Positions 1-10,148 of a stretch of DNA of 64,000 bases are shown in pieces. Source of the DNA: Lachnospiraceae bacterium P6B14 (lineage in GTDB: Bacteria > Bacillota > Clostridia > Lachnospirales > Lachnospiraceae). The notes below the pieces were generated by a model, which searched no databases, was not told where the DNA came from, and saw nothing but the letters and a program-made list of their open reading frames with translations. The stretch is from NCBI GenBank assembly GCA_000687695.1, contig JHWZ01000001.1, positions 293,653-357,652 of the forward strand, in the 5' to 3' direction. How positions within the stretch are numbered: position 1 is the stretch's first letter; every line of letters starts with the position of its first letter. The position numbers and the translations under genes are program-made.

Positions 1-568
1 TAGGAAATGTATTGTCAACGATAAGTGGCACCCCGTGTCTGTGAGCAGCACCCGCAAATCTCTCGATATCAAAAACAGTAAGCGCAGGGTTCGCGATCGT
101 TTCACCAAATACCGCTCTCGTGTTATCTCGGAAAGCGTCCTCAAGTTCACGATCCGTACAGTCAGGAGAAACAAACGTTGTCTCGATTCCCATCTTCGCC
201 ATCGTCACTGCTATAAGATTGAAGGTTCCACCGTAAATCGACGATGAAGCCACGATATGCGATCCGTTTTCACATATATTAAAGAGCGAAAAGAAGTTTG
301 CTGCCTGTCCTGAAGACGTAAGCATTCCTGCAGTGCCGCCCTCAAGCTCAGCTATCTTTGCAGCCACATGATCATTGGTCGGATTCTGCAGGCGGGTATA
401 GAAATATCCCGTCGCCTCAAGATCAAAAAGCTTACCCATGTCCTCACTCGTGTCATATTTAAATGTCGTTGACTGAATGATAGGCACCTGTCTGGGCTCA
501 CCGTTGCCGGGTCTGTAACCGGACTGGACACACTGCGTGCCCTTTTTATAAGTTGCTGTGTCGTTCAT
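1..568 (-). CDS. O-acetylhomoserine sulfhydrylase-like PLP enzyme (5' part only)
   Basis: The first 189 codons of a Cys/Met-metabolism PLP enzyme are present and the rest lies beyond the left edge. The N-terminus carries family signatures: GTQCVQSGY, the QSTTF stretch, FYTRLQNPT, and LTSSGQAA in the cofactor-binding fold. This resembles MetY, which makes homocysteine from O-acetylhomoserine and sulfide. The start ATG (566-568) follows GGAAAGGA at a suitable distance. The catalytic lysine is outside the window, so cystathionine gamma-synthase or gamma-lyase relatives cannot be fully excluded. It has its own promoter and lies downstream of the ATP synthase operon terminator. Confidence 0.8.
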   Translation of the reverse strand, partial: MNDTATYKKGTQCVQSGYRPGNGEPRQVPIIQSTTFKYDTSEDMGKLFDLEATGYFYTRLQNPTNDHVAAKIAELEGGTAGMLTSSGQAANFFSLFNICENGSHIVASSSIYGGTFNLIAVTMAKMGIETTFVSPDCTDRELEDAFRDNTRAVFGETIANPALTVFDIERFAGAAHRHGVPLIVDNTFP

Positions 569-607
569 CTTTTCACGTCCTTTCCTAAAACAGATTTGAT
601 AACTGAT

Positions 608-636
608 ATAATACCATAGTACATCGCATCATGCAA
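608..636 (-). promoter_or_regulatory. Promoter for the metY-like gene
   Basis: Read on the minus strand, TTGCAT and TATTAT are separated by 17 bp. The -10 lies about 40 bp upstream of the metY-like start codon and just past the preceding terminator hairpin. Confidence 0.55.
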
Positions 637-658
637 GCAAAAATCAGACAAAAGGGAA

Positions 659-680
659 GGCCGGAGATTGCTCTCCGGCC
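659..680 (-). terminator. Terminator after the ATP synthase operon
   Basis: A 9-bp GC-rich perfect stem (GGCCGGAGA/TCTCCGGCC) with a 4-nt loop is followed on the minus strand by a T-rich stretch. It lies between the end of the ATP synthase operon and the metY promoter. The 681-839 stretch upstream holds only AT-rich DNA with no convincing gene. Confidence 0.7.
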
Positions 681-839
681 ACTAAAGGGATATATGATCA
701 AAAATAACTGATAAGCGATTTCACATGTTCCTTAAATATGCTATTATACTAGCATCTTTCATTCTGAACGTCAATCGCAAATTTGTACAAACTATCTGAT
801 TAATTGCTATGAAATTTGGTAAATATGTACAAATGCATG

Positions 840-1130
840 CTATTTGGGAACATGCAGATGAAACTCAAAGTCATAATCCTCTACATGTATGTTTGTAGGG
901 CGATTATTATCATCCACAACACGGATTCGTCCATTCAGGATTTCTCCGCCTTCATAAACCTTTCCTTTTGTGAACTGGTCTGAATCCACATGCGCTATGG
1001 CGTAATTCTTCAAGTCATTGGCATAAAGCGTCCCCGTGGAAGAATCAAACCTCGCATCCTTAGATTCCTTCTTCACTCCCAGCTCAGCATTCAACTGATC
1101 CAGCAACTCCTTTTTCAGAGTTTCATCCAT
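840..1130 (-). CDS. Conserved-looking hypothetical protein at the end of the ATP synthase operon
   Basis: This 96-aa protein is not recognised. It has no signal peptide or membrane segment. It is acidic and polar, and after a helical N-terminus it looks mostly beta-rich. The start follows GGGAGGTG at good spacing, and the gene begins 19 bp after atpC stops, so it should be co-transcribed as the last gene of the ATP synthase operon. A terminator follows. Its position suggests, but does not show, a link to ATP synthase. Confidence 0.75.
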   Translation of the reverse strand: MDETLKKELLDQLNAELGVKKESKDARFDSSTGTLYANDLKNYAIAHVDSDQFTKGKVYEGGEILNGRIRVVDDNNRPTNIHVEDYDFEFHLHVPK

Positions 1131-1149
1131 TTCTCACACCTCCCATAAT

Positions 1150-1563
1150 CTATTTTGTAAGATACTTATCTCTTCCTGACAATCTGGCCATCGCTCTGGC
1201 AAGCGATGATGCGGTTATATGATACTCGACCAGACTCTGCTTTTGCTGCAGCTTTTCTCTGGCGCGTTCTGCTGCAGCCTCGGCCCTGAACTTATCAATT
1301 TCCTCAGGCCTCTCTGCTGAATACACGATCACGTCGACTCGGTTTTTCTTGACCGTGAGCATACCGTCAGACACTATCGCGATATGCATCTGTCCGTCAG
1401 GAGTCCCAAAACGCATCGTACCTATCTCGGTCGTCGTAACCATCTGCTCATGATGCGCCTGAACAGCCATCTCTCCGTCTTCGACAGGAAATACCAGTAT
1501 GGTCGCTTCGCCCTCGTAGAAAATACGATCGCAGGCTACTATTTTAAGATAAAACGTATTCAT
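1150..1563 (-). CDS. atpC: ATP synthase F1 epsilon subunit
   Basis: This 137-aa protein has the usual epsilon length and layout: an N-terminal beta-sandwich (FYLKIVACDRIFYEGEA, then FPVEDGEMAVQAHHE) and a C-terminal alpha-helical hairpin. Epsilon sits on the central stalk with gamma and usually restrains ATP hydrolysis. The ATG follows GAGAGGGATGA, and the gene starts 15 bp after atpD. Gene order agrees with the standard F1 operon end (atpD-atpC). Confidence 0.95.
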   Translation of the reverse strand: MNTFYLKIVACDRIFYEGEATILVFPVEDGEMAVQAHHEQMVTTTEIGTMRFGTPDGQMHIAIVSDGMLTVKKNRVDVIVYSAERPEEIDKFRAEAAAERAREKLQQKQSLVEYHITASSLARAMARLSGRDKYLTK

Positions 1564-1578
1564 CCGTTCTCATCCCTC

Positions 1579-3051
<1,473 letters not shown>

Positions 3052-4005
3052 CTAGGCGATGACCTTTTTCTTCTTTTTCTTTTTGAGAGCTTTCGCTCCG
3101 GCGATGACCTCCGTGATCTCCTGGGTGATCGCAGACTGTCTGGCGCGATTAAACTGAATCGAAAGCTCACCGAGCATTTCTTTTGCGTTATCGGTTGCGG
3201 CCTGCATGGCCATCATCCGCGCATTCTCTTCACTTGCAGAGCCCTCAACCAGCACTCCATAGATAAATCCCGTTAAATAATTGTACACAAGCTTATCAAG
3301 TACTTTGCGCGGATTCGGATATATGTTGTACCAGTCCTCAGCATCGCACTCGATCTGTTCACGGGTTTTACCCCCATGCTCGCTCATCGCTTTTTCGATC
3401 AGCTCATCCTTCAAAAAGGTGTGTGTCTTCAACGGGAGCAGTCTCTCCTTACGCACCTCAGATTTCATGGTGTTTACCATGTGTGTGTAGATAACATATA
3501 CTTCATCGAGCTCTTTGTTCTTATACATCTCAACTATATTCTCGGATATCACCCGGGCCCTGTGCATAGTCGGATTAGTCGCGGAGAAGAGGAACTCACT
3601 CTCAACGTTGAAGCCTTCTGCAGCGAGCTCATGTCGTCCCACTTCACCTACCACAAACAATCTGTCATCCTGAGCAATGTGCAGTAATGCGTCTTTGATA
3701 ACATTGTGGTTGTAGGCGCCTGCCATACCCTTGTCACCGACCACGATTATGAATCCGCGCTTCGGCTCATGTGAATCCTCGAGTTCCTCGGCGCTGTTAA
3801 AGAAATAGCGGTCCTGCATATCCGGAAAGTGCAAAAGGATATTCAGAATCTCTTCCTTCAGACCTTCGAAGTACGGCTCTGTATTTTCGAGCTTGCTTTT
3901 TGCCTTCCGAAGCTTCATCGATGAGATCATATACATGGCGTTTGTGATCTTCATCGTGTCACGGATGGAGTTTATTCTGTTTTGAAGCTCTTTTGTGTTT
4001 GGCAT
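3052..4005 (-). CDS. atpG: ATP synthase F1 gamma subunit
   Basis: This is the 317-aa central-stalk subunit, somewhat longer than the usual 285-300 residues. The N-terminal rotor helix (residues about 1-40, RINSIRDTMKITNAM) and the C-terminal helix (FNRARQSAITQEITEVIAGA) are clear. The middle holds an expanded segment around residues 60-85. The protein ends in a run of seven lysines followed by VIA, an odd basic tail. The start codon shares one base with the stop of the upstream delta-alpha gene (TGATG), so translation is probably coupled. Confidence 0.95.
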   Translation of the reverse strand: MPNTKELQNRINSIRDTMKITNAMYMISSMKLRKAKSKLENTEPYFEGLKEEILNILLHFPDMQDRYFFNSAEELEDSHEPKRGFIIVVGDKGMAGAYNHNVIKDALLHIAQDDRLFVVGEVGRHELAAEGFNVESEFLFSATNPTMHRARVISENIVEMYKNKELDEVYVIYTHMVNTMKSEVRKERLLPLKTHTFLKDELIEKAMSEHGGKTREQIECDAEDWYNIYPNPRKVLDKLVYNYLTGFIYGVLVEGSASEENARMMAMQAATDNAKEMLGELSIQFNRARQSAITQEITEVIAGAKALKKKKKKKVIA

Positions 4006-6083
4006 CAGGCTTCCTCCGCATCCTCTGCATAATCAGCAGTCTCTGTCTCTGCATCCTTTTCTTTGTTAATCTTTTCTTTATACTCTTCGCACTTATCTGC
4101 AATTCGTTTATTCAACTCATCCGGAAGGTCGAGATATGTCTCGAGCTCTGTGATGATATCAGTGCACTCCGCGTGGAAGAACTCGAGGAGTCCTTTTCTG
4201 AAATCAAGCACCTCCGTTACCGGAACATCGCTGAATACGTGCGCATTTGCCCCGACAAGGATGATAACCTGATCAGCCATGGAGAACGGATGTCCCAACG
4301 GCTGTTTCAAAAGCTCCATGAGCGCTCGTCCATGATCGAGCTGTTTCTTCGTAGCATCATCAAGATCTGACGAGAACTGCGTAAACACTTCCATCTCTCT
4401 ATACTGCGCCAAGTCGATACGAACGCTTCCCGCCGCCTTTTTCATGGCCTTTCTCTGAGCCGCTCCGCCGACACGTGAAACCGACAAACCTACATTGACG
4501 GCAGGTCGCTGACCGGAGAAGAACAGCTGACTCTCCAGATAGATCTGACCATCCGTGATAGAGATGACGTTCGTCGGAATATAGGCCGACACGTCTCCCG
4601 CCTGGGTCTCTATGATAGGCAATGCCGTGATCGATCCGCCTCCGGCCTCGGGAGACAGTCTCGCGGACCTCTCCAAAAGGCGCGAATGAAGGTAGAACAC
4701 GTCTCCGGGATAAGCCTCGCGTCCCGGCGAACGCTCCAAAAGAAGCGAAATCGCACGATAAGCGACAGCGTGCTTGGACAGATCATCATATACTATCAAA
4801 ACATCCTTACCCTGATACATGAAATACTCAGCCAAAGCTGTACCCGAATAAGGCGCGATATATTGAAGCGGAGCAGGGTCAGATGCCGTGGCGCTCACAA
4901 CTATGGTGTAGTCCATCGCTCCGGCGTTCTTCAATGTCCCTACCAGCTTTGCAACTGTCGATGCTTTCTGCCCAACGGCAACATAAATACATATGGTATC
5001 TTTGCCCTTTTGATTTAGGATCGTATCCATGGCTATGGATGTTTTTCCGGTCTGGCGATCTCCGATGATCAACTCTCGCTGACCACGACCGATCGGGAAC
5101 ATCGAATCAATGGAAAGAATACCCGTCTCCATCGGGACGGACACACTCTTACGATCGACGATACCCGGCGCATTCATCTCGATGGGGCGATAGCTGTCTG
5201 TGGCGATCTCTGCTCCACCGTCCAATGGAGCCCCGAGTGCATCCACAACTCTTCCCAAATACTCGTCACCTACGGGGATTCCGGCCATTTTGCCAGTACG
5301 AACCACTCTCGATCCTTCATGTATATCCGTATCTCTACCAAAGAGGATGACGCCAATCTCATCACGACGCACATCCTGAACCATTCCTTTTACTCCACAA
5401 TCGAAGATAACAATCTCTCCGTAGTTTGCGTGGTCAATACCGTCGACATTGACGATACCGTCGCCGACCCAGTTCGCTACACCGATTTCCTTATCGGCCG
5501 CGGTGAGTTCGAACTCCTCGATAGTCGAACGAAGAATAGAGATGATACCGTCTTCCGAATATGTGGTCTGGGACGCAACAGCACTACTCAATCTCTCCTC
5601 AAGCTGTTTGATGCGTCCGGCCTGTGACCAGTCATACTCCTTTGATCCGACGCGGATGATGAAACCGCTTTTAAGCGATGCGTCCTGTTTGAGCTCAAGC
5701 TCCATATCAGGATTTCCGCACTCACGACCCAAAAAATCTCTTATCTTTACGAGCTGCTCATCCGTAGGCTCAGTCACATATACGAGCTCGGCAGAAGAAG
5801 CTTTCTCCTTCGGGCTCTTTTGCATCTGCTGATACTCTTCACGGATACTGTCAAATGATCCGAAGTCAGAGTTATCGCAGAGCAACTTTAAGAAGTTTCT
5901 GATGCCACCCGGAAAAATCCTCTCGATCACGACGTGCTTTACGTCAATAGGGACTGCCGGATCCGACAGCTCTTCCCTTACCGCGGGTACGGCATCGAGA
6001 ATATCTTTGGTCTGTGCGACCATTTCTCTGGCGTCAGGGATCTTCATCAACTCTGACGCATATTCAATCGTCTGTTGTGTCAT
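4005..6083 (-). CDS. atpHA: ATP synthase delta-alpha fusion (AtpH + AtpA)
   Basis: One uninterrupted 692-aa frame encodes two F1 subunits. Residues about 1-168 match delta: the helical N-domain ends near [11 protein letters not shown], and the C-domain has [13 protein letters not shown] and [14 protein letters not shown]. Residues about 178-692 match alpha: Walker A GDRQTGKT at 341-348, and the [19 protein letters not shown] and [13 protein letters not shown] segments. No methionine lies between residues 127 and 234, so alpha has no ordinary start of its own. A TTG at codon 165 preceded by GAGGAGA is the only start-like feature noticed at the junction. The acidic/lysine-rich C-terminus extends past the usual alpha end. 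It overlaps atpF by 4 bp and abuts atpG. F1 normally has three alpha and one delta, so the fusion poses a stoichiometry problem. Confidence 0.95.
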   Translation of the reverse strand: MTQQTIEYASELMKIPDAREMVAQTKDILDAVPAVREELSDPAVPIDVKHVVIERIFPGGIRNFLKLLCDNSDFGSFDSIREEYQQMQKSPKEKASSAELVYVTEPTDEQLVKIRDFLGRECGNPDMELELKQDASLKSGFIIRVGSKEYDWSQAGRIKQLEERLSSAVASQTTYSEDGIISILRSTIEEFELTAADKEIGVANWVGDGIVNVDGIDHANYGEIVIFDCGVKGMVQDVRRDEIGVILFGRDTDIHEGSRVVRTGKMAGIPVGDEYLGRVVDALGAPLDGGAEIATDSYRPIEMNAPGIVDRKSVSVPMETGILSIDSMFPIGRGQRELIIGDRQTGKTSIAMDTILNQKGKDTICIYVAVGQKASTVAKLVGTLKNAGAMDYTIVVSATASDPAPLQYIAPYSGTALAEYFMYQGKDVLIVYDDLSKHAVAYRAISLLLERSPGREAYPGDVFYLHSRLLERSARLSPEAGGGSITALPIIETQAGDVSAYIPTNVISITDGQIYLESQLFFSGQRPAVNVGLSVSRVGGAAQRKAMKKAAGSVRIDLAQYREMEVFTQFSSDLDDATKKQLDHGRALMELLKQPLGHPFSMADQVIILVGANAHVFSDVPVTEVLDFRKGLLEFFHAECTDIITELETYLDLPDELNKRIADKCEEYKEKINKEKDAETETADYAEDAEEA

Positions 6084-6568
6084 GAATTATCCCCCGCTTT
6101 TTTTGATAAAAACTCATCGTATAAAGAGCGATCAAAATCAGCGCCTTCGGCCGTACCTGCCACCTTGCCGGCAGCCTCCACAACCATATCGGCGATCTCT
6201 TCTTCCGCACTCTTAAGTATCTTCTTTCTCTGATTTTCGGCTTCCGTCTGCGCACGCGCAGTTATATCCTTCGCCTGCGCTTCCGCATGCCCGATAATAC
6301 GCTGGTACTCGTCATCAGCCTTTTTCCTGGCCTCATCGAGCGTTTCCTTTCGATGCTGATCTATCTCAGCCAAGGATGCATCATACTGCTCCTTCGCCGC
6401 ATCAGCCTCAGCCTGCTTTTGTTTTGCACCATCATACTCGCGATCGGCCTCAGCCTGTCTTTCGTCGAGTATCTTCCTGACAGGTTTAAAAAGGACAAGC
6501 CACAGCCCGCCGAACAGCAAAAGGATATTTATAACGGTGAAAATCAGATTGAAATCAATCCGTAGCAT
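6080..6568 (-). CDS. atpF: ATP synthase F0 b subunit
   Basis: This 162-aa protein has one N-terminal membrane helix (residues about 5-27, [14 protein letters not shown]) and a long charged helical stalk rich in Ala, Glu and Lys, as expected for the peripheral stator. It starts 14 bp after atpE and overlaps the delta-alpha gene by four bases (ATGA), so translation is likely coupled to it. In the normal complex b binds the C-domain of delta, which here is part of the alpha chain. Confidence 0.93.
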   Translation of the reverse strand: MLRIDFNLIFTVINILLLFGGLWLVLFKPVRKILDERQAEADREYDGAKQKQAEADAAKEQYDASLAEIDQHRKETLDEARKKADDEYQRIIGHAEAQAKDITARAQTEAENQRKKILKSAEEEIADMVVEAAGKVAGTAEGADFDRSLYDEFLSKKAGDNS

Positions 6569-6582
6569 ATATTTCCTCCTGC

Positions 6583-6807
6583 TTATTTACCTAACATCAT
6601 GATTATCAACAGGGCGATGACAAAACAGTAGATGGCTGTCGCCTCTGCAAGCGCACAACCAAGGATCAGGTTTTTCATGATCTTTGAGTCAGCCTCAGGC
6701 TGTCTTGCCACTGCCTCAACCGCCTTTGATGTAGCGATACCGATTCCGATTCCCGCTCCTATCGCTCCGAAAACCGCCAATGCTGCTCCGATTGCAATTG
6801 CTCCCAT
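6583..6807 (-). CDS. atpE: ATP synthase F0 c subunit
   Basis: This 74-aa two-helix proteolipid has a glycine-rich first helix (AIGAGIGIGIATSKAVEAVARQPEA), the RQP cytoplasmic loop, and the carboxylate Glu55 in LAEATAIY. Aligned by eye with the Na+ ring of Ilyobacter, the Gln32 and Ser66 ligands are replaced by Ile22 and Ala56, which argues for proton rather than sodium coupling. The gene lies between atpB and atpF. Confidence 0.96.
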   Translation of the reverse strand: MGAIAIGAALAVFGAIGAGIGIGIATSKAVEAVARQPEADSKIMKNLILGCALAEATAIYCFVIALLIIMMLGK

Positions 6808-6846
6808 AATTTAGTTACCTCCGTTTTTTGTTATGTTTACGTGATA

Positions 6847-7620
6847 TCACGCTACACTTTCCTGTTTCTCATCCTGCAGTTTCAGGATCTTTTTGCCGCG
6901 CCTCTTTTTCTTTTTCCCGTTCTCTTCTTCCTCCTCTTCGATCTCCTCCTTAATATAGAGCGAGGTCAGGAATACAAAGACATATGCCTGAAGTATACCG
7001 TCGAACAGATCGAAGTAGATGCTGAAGATCGCAGGCGCTACCACCGGCGCTACCGCTTCCAAAAGCTTCATGATGACGAACGCACCAAGCACATTACCAA
7101 ACAGTCGCATACACAGCGAAAGCGGTCTCGTCACCAGATCAAGAATGTTGAACGGTGTGACCATACCTATCGGCTGTGTAAATCCTTTCAGCCACCCTTT
7201 GAATCCAAGATAGTGAATACCCGCTGCCTGAACTAAAATGATACTCATCAGCGCCAGCGCTATGGTGACATTCAGATCTTTGGTCGGCGACTTGAATCCA
7301 AATATACCGCATATATTCGCCAGGGTGATATACATAAGAATGGTCGTGAGATACGGCGTCAATGCCTTCCCCTTCTCACCGACCATGCTCCCCGTGAGGT
7401 TTTGCAGCTTTACGACGATTGTCTCGATCACCGCCTGCCGCCTTGAAATGTTCCTCACACGAAGATTCCTCGTCATGATGAAGCAGAAGATCAGCATGAC
7501 CGCCATGATTATCCAGGTCACAACGACCGATTCCGCAACAGGAATGCCGTCACCGATCGGTATCGTAAAGACCGTTTCACACTCAAGCTCTTCGACCAGC
7601 TTTTCTGCTAATCCTTCCAA
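6847..7620 (-). CDS. atpB: ATP synthase F0 a subunit
   Basis: This 257-aa polytopic protein contains the essential arginine in SLCMRLFGN (Arg172) and a conserved last helix with ILQAYVFVFLTSLYI. After the last helix it carries an unusual tail of about 34 residues (224-257): a run of glutamates, then a Lys/Arg block, then a polar end. The normal family end is a few residues. It is the first gene of the operon, and no atpI was found upstream. It is divergent from the gene at 7814. Confidence 0.95.
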   Translation of the reverse strand: MEGLAEKLVEELECETVFTIPIGDGIPVAESVVVTWIIMAVMLIFCFIMTRNLRVRNISRRQAVIETIVVKLQNLTGSMVGEKGKALTPYLTTILMYITLANICGIFGFKSPTKDLNVTIALALMSIILVQAAGIHYLGFKGWLKGFTQPIGMVTPFNILDLVTRPLSLCMRLFGNVLGAFVIMKLLEAVAPVVAPAIFSIYFDLFDGILQAYVFVFLTSLYIKEEIEEEEEENGKKKKRRGKKILKLQDEKQESVA

Positions 7621-7660
7621 GTCATCACCCCTTTCTTTCCATAAGATGATCCACTACTAT

Positions 7661-7689
7661 ATTCTATAACATTTTCGCTCGACTTTCAA
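7661..7689 (-). promoter_or_regulatory. Promoter of the ATP synthase operon
   Basis: On the minus strand TTGAAA and TAGAAT are spaced by exactly 17 bp, about 40 bp upstream of the atpB start. It is back-to-back with the promoter at 7755. Confidence 0.65.
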
Positions 7690-7754
7690 GGTGTATTTCA
7701 GAAAAATGCCCCGCTCGCACACTCTATCCGACTACGACTATCCACAGTTTTCCC

Positions 7755-7783
7755 TTGACACTCTTATGCTTTCCTGATAAAAT
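7755..7783 (+). promoter_or_regulatory. Promoter of the hydrolase/acetyltransferase gene
   Basis: TTGACA and TAAAAT are separated by 17 bp, about 30 bp upstream of the AGGAGG site and start codon of the gene at 7814. Confidence 0.75.
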
Positions 7784-7813
7784 GTAGTACACTTTGATGT
7801 TAGGAGGGATATG

Positions 7814-8992
7814 ATGAAAAAGGGATTGCTTATACTACTTCCGGGCATTCGTTATAGCGTTGATTGTCCGCTGCTATACTACACAAGAATTGCGTATAGC
7901 TACGCAGGCTACGAAGTAATACCTGTAGATGATTATGGCGTAAAAGAAACCGATGATCTCGATGCCTTCGCGGATAAAGCCGCAAAGAATCTCGTAAAAC
8001 GCCTTTCTGACGTCGATTTTAAAGACTACGAACAGGTTATTTTTGCAGAAAAATCCGTCGGGACCGTAATCGGAATGATGCTCGAGGACATGCTCAAGCT
8101 TGATAATATTACACATATCCTCTACACACCTCTCGAAGCTATCTACGCATACTTAAATACTGACAGGTCTATCGCCGGTGTTGCCTGCGGTACAGATGAC
8201 AAGCACATTGAGGTCAAAGCTCTGCGTGCCGCCTGCAAAAAACTCCAGCTTCCACTGGTTGAGATCAAGAATACAGGTCACCGTCTTGAGGGCGGAAAGG
8301 ATGTGACCAAGGATATCAGCGCGATCGCTCAGGTTATCGCTACGATCGGCGAACCGTCTGCCGCAGAAAAGCTCTGGAAAAAGAAGGCTGACGAAAAGGC
8401 CGCAGCCGAGAAAAAAGCCGCCGAGGAGAAGGCTGCAAAGGAGAAGGCCGAAAAAGAAAAAGCTGCAAAGGAGGCAGCCGAAAAAGAAGCTGCCGAGAAA
8501 AAAGCTGCCAGAGAAGCCGCCAAAAAGGCCGGAAAGATAGTCGCTGCTGAACCAAAATGTGTCCGCAAGCTGAAAACAGGCACCAAGGAGTCAGATAAGC
8601 TCATAGAGGAGATGATGGAGATTTGGCTCCAGAGTAACGTCGCTGAACAAAGTTTTATCCCCAAAAAATATTGGAGCAAAAACTACAAGGAAGTCCTGCG
8701 CGTGATGAGCATCGCCTCCGTATATATATATGAAGAGGATGGTCAGATCCTGGGATTCGCAGGATCCATGGAAGAAGCCATGGTTGCCATCACAGTCATT
8801 GACGGCGAAAGAGGACGCGGCATCGGCTCGCTTCTTCTTGACAAAATGAAAGACGAGATGGGCATACTCGAAGCATCCGTCTACACCAAAAATAAAAACG
8901 CCATGAAGTTCTTCCAGAAAAATGAATTCAAAGCGAAGGACATCCAGGTAGAGGAGTCCACAGGCGAAGAGATCGTCCTTTTATCCTGGTAA
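7814..8992 (+). CDS. Alpha/beta-hydrolase-like domain fused to a GNAT acetyltransferase
   Basis: This is a 392-aa three-part protein. Residues about 1-180 resemble an alpha/beta hydrolase: an N-terminal strand with LLILLPGIRY, a nucleophile-elbow-like EKSVGTV, and a histidine in NTGHRLEG near residue 156. Residues about 183-240 are an almost pure Ala/Lys/Glu helical linker. Residues about 250-392 form a GNAT N-acetyltransferase with the acetyl-CoA loop GERGRGIGSLL and the late YTKNKNAMKFFQKNEF motif. Two tandem ATGs exist. The second (7814) is better spaced from the ribosome binding site than the one at 7811. Substrates are unknown. It has its own promoter and is followed by the membrane protein gene 67 bp downstream. 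Confidence 0.85.
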   Translation: MKKGLLILLPGIRYSVDCPLLYYTRIAYSYAGYEVIPVDDYGVKETDDLDAFADKAAKNLVKRLSDVDFKDYEQVIFAEKSVGTVIGMMLEDMLKLDNITHILYTPLEAIYAYLNTDRSIAGVACGTDDKHIEVKALRAACKKLQLPLVEIKNTGHRLEGGKDVTKDISAIAQVIATIGEPSAAEKLWKKKADEKAAAEKKAAEEKAAKEKAEKEKAAKEAAEKEAAEKKAAREAAKKAGKIVAAEPKCVRKLKTGTKESDKLIEEMMEIWLQSNVAEQSFIPKKYWSKNYKEVLRVMSIASVYIYEEDGQILGFAGSMEEAMVAITVIDGERGRGIGSLLLDKMKDEMGILEASVYTKNKNAMKFFQKNEFKAKDIQVEESTGEEIVLLSW

Positions 8993-9059
8993 ATCAAAAC
9001 GGCGATATCCGCCTACCATAAAGGCGGTTCGCATATATCCATAAGGAGAGTATTGTAAA

Positions 9060-10145
9060 ATGAAAGAGTTTTTGAAGAAGAAAGACATCGAGATCTCACT
9101 CAAGCGTTATGGTATCGACGCTCTCGGTGCGATGGCACAGGGACTTTTCTGTTCCCTGCTGATCGGTACCATCATTGATACCATAGGAACGCAGTTTGAC
9201 ATCGGGTTCCTGACAATGACAGTAGCTACCATCAAGGATGTCCCGTACACAGTAGGCGGACTCGCAGCTGCGATGAGCGGCCCCGCAATGGCTGTTGCCA
9301 TCGGACACGCATTGAAATGCCCACCGCTTGTACTGTTCTCACTTATCACGGCAGGCTTTGCCTCAAATGCACTTGGTGGTGCAGGAGGACCTCTCGCTGT
9401 ACTTTTTGTAGCAATAATCACAGCAGAGATCGGAAAGCTCATATCCAAGGAGACCAAGCTTGATATCCTGGTTACTCCATTAGTTACCGTAGGAGTCGGC
9501 ATCGGCCTTTCAGCACTGATCGCTCCGCCTCTCGGAAGCGCCGCTATGTGGGTCGGTGACCTCGTAATGTGGGCAACAGAGCTCCAGCCGTTCCTGATGG
9601 GAATCCTGGTATCCGTTATTATCGGTATCGCTCTTACACTTCCTATTTCCTCAGCTGCCATTTGTGCAGCCTTGGGACTTACCGGACTCGCCGGAGGAGC
9701 CGCAGTAGCAGGCTGCTCGGCGCAGATGATAGGCTTTGCAGTTATGTCATTTAAAGAAAATAAATGGGGCGGACTCATCTCACAGGGTGTGGGAACATCG
9801 ATGCTTCAGATGCCTAACATCGTAAAAAATCCACGCATCTGGATAGCTCCGATCCTCACATCGGCCATCACCGGACCGCTTGCAACATGCCTTTTCGGTA
9901 TGCAAATGAACGGTGCTGCAGTATCCTCAGGAATGGGAACATGCGGTTTCGTCGGACAGATTGGTGTATATTCAGGCTGGGTTAAGGACGTCGCAGAAGG
10001 AACAAAGGACGCCATTACAGCGATGGATTGGATCGGACTTTTTGCTATATGCATTGTCCTTCCTGCGATACTCACACCGCTGTTTCATATGATCGTCAAG
10101 AAACTCGGATGGGCAAAGGACGGAGATCTGAAGCTTCCAGAATGA
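9060..10145 (+). CDS. PfoR/PTS EIIC-like integral membrane protein
   Basis: This 361-aa very hydrophobic protein has about ten membrane segments and many Gly/Ala-rich loops (GGLAAAMSGPAMAVAIGHALKCPP, ALGGAGGPLAVLF, MGTCGFVGQIG). The pattern resembles the PTS_EIIC_2 family, which includes the Clostridium protein PfoR. No EIIA or EIIB domain or neighbour is seen, so a phosphotransferase role is doubtful and the substrate is unknown. The ATG follows AAGGAGAG. A short stem-loop (CCGCCT/AGGCGG, near 9015) lies in the gap after the upstream gene, and the two are probably co-transcribed. Confidence 0.75.
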   Translation: MKEFLKKKDIEISLKRYGIDALGAMAQGLFCSLLIGTIIDTIGTQFDIGFLTMTVATIKDVPYTVGGLAAAMSGPAMAVAIGHALKCPPLVLFSLITAGFASNALGGAGGPLAVLFVAIITAEIGKLISKETKLDILVTPLVTVGVGIGLSALIAPPLGSAAMWVGDLVMWATELQPFLMGILVSVIIGIALTLPISSAAICAALGLTGLAGGAAVAGCSAQMIGFAVMSFKENKWGGLISQGVGTSMLQMPNIVKNPRIWIAPILTSAITGPLATCLFGMQMNGAAVSSGMGTCGFVGQIGVYSGWVKDVAEGTKDAITAMDWIGLFAICIVLPAILTPLFHMIVKKLGWAKDGDLKLPE

Positions 10146-10148
10146 GCA

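Noticed and set aside
6583..6807. Sodium-type ATP synthase
   Set aside because: The c subunit lacks the Gln and Ser ligands of Na+ rings.
9107..9778. 223-codon frame on the minus strand
   Set aside because: It is a mirror of the PfoR-like membrane gene on the other strand, with no ribosome binding site and low-complexity Pro/Ala/Ser composition.
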